From assembly GCA_008828725.1 (NCBI GenBank), contig MEHQ01004020.1, forward strand, positions 5,001-69,000: a stretch of DNA of 64,000 nt, read 5' to 3'. The stretch comes from Saccharina japonica (lineage: Eukaryota > Sar > Phaeophyceae > Laminariales > Laminariaceae). Positions 60,501 through 64,000 of this stretch are shown piece by piece; within the stretch, counting starts at the first letter, position 1; every line of letters begins with the position of its first letter. The notes beneath the pieces are model-generated. The model was not told the DNA's origin. It searched no databases and was given only the letters and a program-made list of their open reading frames with translations. The position numbers were made by a program, and so were the translations under genes.

Positions 60501-63500
60501 AAAGGGCTCGCGTACTCTTCTTAATACGAGGTTATTGTTTCTCTTTTTTCTGCTTCTCTTGAACGGTGTCGACGACAGAGTTTTGTGGCATTATTAATAG
60601 TAAAATGCGTACCTCTTGAAGCGTTTCGACGGGGGCCGCGAGGTCAGCCCCGAGCCTGTCCAGAAGGCTCTCAATACTCAAGACGGTCTCGTGCACCGTC
60701 TTCTCTCCAGCCGGCGATGCCGTCAGCGCTACCAACTTAGAACGTCCCACAAAGCAAGGGACGAAGGCGAGCAAGGGCGGATGGAGGCGGAAGGGAGGGG
60801 GGGAGGGTACTCACGTCATGCACGGCGGTAGTCGTGTGACCATAGAGACCCTCGCATCCCTACAATGCCGGGACGGAGCATGTCGGGTTTTCACCGACCA
60901 GGCAGACATTGCTAGCCCCAAGCGCGAAGCGTCGTGAGGTGTTCGGCGAGCCGCATGAAGGGTAAGTTGCATCCTACTAAGAACCGCTTGTGAGGCGGAC
61001 TTGCATACGTATGACAGCTACAGTGAGTTCATATAATTTCCGGTGTGGCCACTTCCAGAGACAGCAATGGGAGTACTACGTAACTGCCTCGTGGGTGCCT
61101 TACCAAGAACACTACGCGATACGACAATTCCCCTTGTGCGGAGCAAAGAAACTCCACCCGGCACAAATGATCTAACCCGACCGCCAGCTGTGATCGACCG
61201 CCAAAAACAAAAAACGGCACCCTGGTGGTCTAGCTCATGTAGTGAGCGGCATGTTTTACAGTGTCGTTGCCAACCGACGCCAACCCAACCTATATATAAT
61301 ATGAGCGGGGTCATGAAGGGTGCGCTGCATCCTACTAAGAACCGCTTGTGAGGCGCGCGGGGTGGGAGGGGTTACTCAAGTCATGGAGTCGTATGGCCGT
61401 AGACCCTCGCATCCCTACAATGCCGGGACGCCCAAGGTCGGGTTTTCACCGACCAGGCAGACACTGCTTGCACCAAGCTTTGCGAAGCGCCGTGAGGGAG
61501 GGAGGGAGGTTCATACCGCGTGTCGTGACCCTTTGAGGGGGGATATGATACTATGATGCTACGTATGATGTTACAGTAGAAGAGCACGATGCGATCCCTT
61601 TTGATTGGTGGCCTCCCTAAATCCACTGAAAAAAAAAAAAAAGAAGGCGAGAACGGGCCTTCACGAGGCCCAAACGACCGGTCTTCTCGCGTCCTGGTTG
61701 TTCGAGAGTGCTGTTCTCGCCGTTCAAAGATGCACACGCCAAACAGATCACGATCTATCTATCTACGTACAGCAGTAGATCATCTATTCTTGGATCCCTA
61801 CATCTGCCGGTATGGTTGTTGCGCTGGGTGTGTGCGGTACAGATGCATTCCAGGAAAGCAATGCCAGACCATGCAGACAGACCATGCAGACAGACCATTC
61901 AGACAGACCATGCAGACAGACCATGCAGACCATGCAGACAGACCATGCAGACAGACCATGCAGACAGACCATTCGGCTGCTCTGCCCCGGTAATATGAGC
62001 ACGTGGAGTCGTTCATACAGATCAGGGATAAGTCTTCCCTCAAAAATGTTGCATGATGAAATAATGGGCACCTGGTCTGTCCCATGTGTAGAATGTTACA
62101 CGATTGTGTTTCACGATTGTGTTTCACGATTGTGTTTCACGATTGTGTTTCACGATTGAGACGATGGAGACAACGCGGTGATCGTACGAGTACCAACGGG
62201 CAAGGTTAAGGCAGGTATGCCGGAATTTTCACGCACACAGCAAGGTCTTGCGTACCGCAGGCCGTACCCAAAAGCTACCATACCTTCGGGTATTCGCTGG
62301 CGCCTTTCCTAGGAGGGGACAATGTCAGGGACCCTCCCCCCGATGTCAGAAACGACCTGGCGACTCGGTTGAAAGGATGCTCCTTGCCGCAGTGATGCGC
62401 TTCGTCAAGAACCACGCAGCAGATAGACTCCGGGTCGATATAGCTCTGGCGTAGCCAGCCAAGGGTCGGGATAGAGGTTGGCGGGAGTACGCGAGGAATT
62501 GGGAACGGGGAACGGGGACGGTTAAGGGGGTAAGGGTAGGACACTCCGTCCGGAGAAGAAGCGACCGTTTGGATACAACTGCTGTGTCCCGAAGCACAAG
62601 AACCGTTTGGAGTTAAATATTACTGTACAAACGTTATATACCACTGATACTACCGATACTACCGATAACACTTATACTACTTATACTACTGACACCACTG
62701 ATACTACTGACACTACTGAAACTACTGACACTACTGACACTACTGATACTACTGATACTACTGATACTACTGATACTACTGAAAGTACTGATACTACTGA
62801 TACCTGACATGAACAACCAATCGGTCCTGACATTTTGGGATGATTGGCATTAACACTCTGCATGTATGTGTGTATGCCTTGCATGTGTGTGTGAGCGCAT
62901 ACGCACTAGCTCTGTATGAATGCTCTGTATGTAGCATAGGTGTCATGCACAGCCGTTGCAAGGCTGGAAACGCCGCAACCACAAGCGCTTCGCCAGGCGA
63001 ACCGAAACAAGCAAAACGAACGAACGCCTCCCTACACCCTCTGGGACACAGGCGGACAAGCGGACACAGGCAGGTCTCCAACTTCACAAAGCTTGCAACA
63101 CACGCCGCAAGGCCCGTCCACGCGCACCACCCCTACCCCACCCTCCACTCCTCCCCCTACAACGCGAGGTCGCCCACGCGTGCCAACCCCCCCCACGACC
63201 CCCACCCCCCTAGAGTAATCTGCCTGGTGGGCCAAACCCTGACGTGCTTCGTCCCGGCATTGTAGGGATGCTAGGGTCTATCATCCCACGACTACGGCGA
63301 TTCATGACATGGGTATTATATACCCCCAGTATCATAGAGGCTGACCTTGCACATGGCGTGCTCGAAGGCTCCCGCCGTGGAGACGACTACCCTCGCCCCG
63401 CGGACATCAACGAGCTTCCTCAGCCCGCGATTTCCGTCGCCTTCGATGCCCGCCTGGAGGGAGGAGCCCACGAGCATCTCTACCATGCCGCCGCATTCTT

Positions 63501-63516
63501 TCTGTAGTTGTGCCGT
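54312..63516 (-). CDS. Dicer/RIG-I-family DEAH helicase with C-terminal dsRBD (5' partial)
   Basis: Six exons (63516-63346, 62445-62284, 60735-60613, 59281-58152, 57448-56663, 54558-54312) join in frame at GT-AG introns with phases 0, 0, 0, 2, 2, giving 872 residues of an incomplete protein. Motifs in order: an Ia-like start (TAQLQKE); Ib-like VVVSTAGAF (~43-51); DEAH in VVLDEAHHCGKEHPF (71-74); LTASP (~115-119); a long Gly/acidic linker; motif IV-like ALLFVSTRD (~427); motif V STSVCGEGIDVP (~487-498); motif VI QLRGRIR (517-523); an Ala/Pro-rich linker; and a dsRNA-binding domain in the last ~70 residues. This is the superfamily-2 helicase core of Dicer, RIG-I and Hef, which use ATP to move along or sense double-stranded RNA. 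No DUF283, PAZ or RNase III domain is visible after the helicase. The Walker A exon must lie before the window end (above 64,000) or be unrecognised. Exon 1 could instead start at the later acceptor before KECGG. Confidence 0.85.
54570..54790 (-). repeat. GTCGATGAAGG minisatellite, ~11-12 bp unit
   Basis: About eighteen imperfect units of GTCGATGAAGG / GATCAATGAAGG lie in the last intron, starting only ~10 bases from the splice acceptor. Confidence 0.85.
55409..56357 (+). repeat. Tandem duplication (519 and 430 bp) with AATAGTCACT arrays
   Basis: Copy 1 (55,409-55,927) and copy 2 (55,928-56,357) appear identical over the shared ~430 bp. Copy 1 has ~90 extra bases of AATAGTCACT-type repeat. 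The near-identity points to a recent event or an assembly duplication. Confidence 0.92.
55708..55871. mobile_element. 164-bp MITE with AGTGGTTCC... terminal inverted repeats, copy 1
   Basis: The left end AGTGGTTCCTCTATAGTGCC pairs with GGCACTATAGAGGGACCACT at the right end with one mismatch. ACT lies on both flanks, a possible 3-bp target duplication. The interior repeats GCTATAGTGCCGG. The second copy is at 56,137-56,302 within the tandem duplication. Confidence 0.8.
56663..57448 (-). CDS. Helicase exon: post-motif VI helix and low-complexity linker
   Basis: Begins by completing the codon after RCEENC to give RFVGLTRN, then CLREMNMLEAIEKL, as in the end of RIG-I/Dicer helicase C domains. 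An Ala-rich tract and an Ala/Pro-rich linker follow, ending ATGGCTAG|GTTGG. Two bases remain to complete an Arg codon with the last exon. Confidence 0.85.
58010..58140 (-). repeat. CTACTATACC-type repeat in intron
   Basis: Short units such as TACCTACTATACC recur in the 703-bp phase-2 intron (57,449-58,151) and include a TACCTGGTA at 58,097. Confidence 0.75.
58152..59281 (-). CDS. Helicase exon: helical insert, linker and helicase C domain
   Basis: The largest exon, 376 codons plus two bases. Acceptor TTGCAG|GTG and donor TGCCG|GTGAGA. The N-terminal part is helical (NLELANV..., KLVLSRVAKV). A Gly-rich tract of about 20 residues (coded near 58,855-58,925) and an Asp/Gly/Ala-rich tract separate it from the helicase C domain with motifs IV, V and VI. 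Confidence 0.9.
59354..59490 (-). repeat. (AAGGC)n tandem repeat in intron
   Basis: About eighteen AAGGC units followed by alternating AAGCC/AAGGC pairs in the intron 59,282-60,612. It makes a Leu/Ala/Cys-rich open frame that is not part of the protein. Confidence 0.95.
60613..60735 (-). CDS. Helicase exon: LTASP (motif III)
   Basis: 41 codons, phase 0 at both ends. Acceptor TTCTAAG|TTGG and donor CAAGAG|GTACGC. LVALTASP follows the preceding YPK directly, matching the PxxLxLTASP string of Dicer-type helicases. The exon then enters the start of the helical insert. Confidence 0.88.
60780..60912 (+). repeat. Dispersed ~130-bp repeat, copy 2
   Basis: Same core as 32,594-32,722, in the intron 60,736-62,283. 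It is followed by a CATCCTACTAAGAACCGC tail near 60,970 that recurs near 61,329. Confidence 0.85.
61018..61310 (+). repeat. Single arm of the 36.1-kb inverted repeat family
   Basis: Matches 36,115-36,400 in order through AGAGACAGCAATGGG, GTAACTGCCTCG, TTCCCCTTGTGCGGA and TTGCCAACCGACGCCAACCC. Only one arm is present here, in the intron 60,736-62,283. Confidence 0.85.
61345..61475 (+). repeat. Dispersed ~130-bp repeat, copy 3
   Basis: TAGACCCTCGCATCCCTACA and the CCGACCAGGCAGACA end match copies 1 and 2, with a short difference after GGGACG. Confidence 0.85.
61864..61972 (+). repeat. 13-bp tandem repeat in intron
   Basis: About eight units of GACCATGCAGACA, one shortened, in the intron 60,736-62,283. 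Confidence 0.9.
62098..62158 (+). repeat. 13-bp CACGATTGTGTTT tandem repeat in intron
   Basis: Four to five near-perfect units in the same intron, ~125 bp from its donor. Confidence 0.9.
62284..62445 (-). CDS. Helicase exon: DEAH box (motif II)
   Basis: 54 codons, phase 0 at both ends. Acceptor CGCCAG|AGC and donor CCGAAG|GTATGG. Encodes VVLDEAHHCGKEHPFNRV, the Mg-ATP-binding motif II with the extra His and a downstream HPF typical of the RIG-I/Dicer branch. Confidence 0.88.
62640..62806 (+). repeat. ACTACTGAT-type tandem repeat in intron
   Basis: TACTACTGATACTACTGACA-type units in the intron 62,446-63,345. The Thr/Asp-rich and Ser/Val-rich frames here are repeat artefacts. Confidence 0.9.
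63215..63320 (-). repeat. Dispersed ~130-bp repeat, copy 4 (inverted)
   Basis: The reverse complement reads TAGACCCTAGCATCCCTACA, then AATGCCGGGACGAAGCACG and CCAGGCAGA, matching the other copies. It lies in the intron 62,446-63,345, ending ~25 bases from the donor. Confidence 0.82.
63346..63516 (-). CDS. Helicase exon: motifs Ia-Ib region
   Basis: 57 codons, phase 0 at both ends, between an acceptor CTCCAG and a donor AAG|GTCAGC. It encodes TAQLQKECGG and VVVSTAGAFEHAMCK, the RNA-contacting strand and loop before the DEAH box. A second acceptor (CTACAG) fifteen bases downstream would also keep frame. Confidence 0.75.
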
Positions 63517-63594
63517 CTGGAGCGCGCGTGGCAATGTTCCGGACGGAAAGCGTGGTCAAGGGGAGAGGTCGCGCCAGCCGCTTGTCTGCCTGTA

Positions 63595-63648
63595 TGTTTC
63601 TCGGTCTGTCTGTCTGGTTGGTTATTTGTCTGCCTGTCTGTCTGCTTG

Positions 63649-63685
<37 letters not shown>

Positions 63686-63845
63686 ATGCCTTCCTTCCCT
63701 GTCTGTATGTCTCTGTCTGCCTGCCTGCCTGCCTGCCTGTCTGTTGTGTCTGTCTGTCTGCCTGCCTGCTTGTTTGGCTGTCTGTATGTCTACTTCACTG
63801 CCTTGCATGTCTGTTTGTCTACTTGACTGTATTGCTTGTCTGTCT
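63595..63845 (+). repeat. (CTGT)n and (CTGC)n microsatellite in 5' intron
   Basis: A 250-bp stretch of TGTC/TGCC units upstream of the first recognised helicase exon. The Cys/Leu-rich frames it makes are not genes. From here to 64,000 I see no exon; the missing upstream exons lie further away. Confidence 0.92.
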
Positions 63846-64000
63846 GCACAGAGTACCAACTATGGCGCCTGAGCCTACACAATGACTTGTCTGCTGCGCA
63901 CAGCGCATTTATAATATTTGGAGTGGTGTTGGTACGAGCCGCAGGAAAGCAAGGCATGCTAACTAGAAACGCTCGGAGGCTTCACACCTGTTGAAAACAA

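Noticed and set aside
62607-62816. Thr/Asp-rich and Ser/Val-rich small frames
   Set aside because: They are translations of the ACTACTGAT intron array.
63347-63885. Open frames with long Cys/Leu/Ser or Arg/Gln/Thr runs
   Set aside because: They run through the (CTGT)n microsatellite; one also overlaps the real helicase exon on the other strand.
63846-64000. Possible upstream helicase exon after an acceptor-like TTTTCAACAG at the window end
   Set aside because: All three frames after this site soon meet stops and no Walker A motif appears.

Overview
The window is a piece of a eukaryotic nuclear genome that is poor in genes and very rich in repeats. There are no operons, bacterial ribosome-binding sites or CRISPR arrays. 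The one multi-exon gene has GT-AG introns whose phases agree at every junction I could test. Interstitial TTAGGG-type repeats occur twice. My best guess is a stramenopile alga, perhaps a brown alga, from the mix of a PF03407 glycosyltransferase, a PAT/Ngaro-like tyrosine-recombinase retroelement, an endonuclease-bearing LINE and GC-rich exons with long Gly/Ala linkers. That placement is inference. Single N bases, one 20-N gap and many indel-like differences between repeat copies suggest that parts of the assembly are rough.

Layout. 1-7,225: an old Ty3/gypsy (chromovirus-like) LTR retrotransposon on the minus strand, followed by an inverted LTR remnant. 8.5-20.3 kb: repeat land, with a higher-order ~220-bp satellite, a 0.4-0.5 kb-arm inverted repeat, a 1-kb segmental duplication and a 57-bp in-frame repeat. 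20.3-23.1 kb: a broken LINE with reverse transcriptase and a PD-(D/E)XK-like C-terminal domain. 24.7-33.0 kb: a broken tyrosine-recombinase retrotransposon with split direct repeats (A1...B1-A2-B2), itself carrying MITE-like insertions and a 36-bp minisatellite. 34-41 kb: MITEs (one hAT-like, enclosing a telomere-repeat block), a long inverted repeat centred on an N, and further duplications. 42.9-43.9 kb: a single-exon nucleotide-diphospho-sugar transferase gene on the plus strand. 44.7-54.3 kb: a MITE copy, an unidentified decayed coding-like stretch on the minus strand, and otherwise unassigned sequence. 54.3-63.5 kb and on beyond the window: an intron-rich minus-strand gene for a Dicer/RIG-I-family DEAH helicase ending in a double-stranded-RNA-binding domain.

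Only two host genes are firmly supported. The glycosyltransferase probably works in the secretory pathway. The helicase probably senses or remodels double-stranded RNA, and is notable because it ends in a dsRNA-binding domain with no visible PAZ or RNase III domain. Its introns hold a different tandem repeat each, plus three copies of a dispersed ~130-bp repeat. The two genes show no sign of working together.
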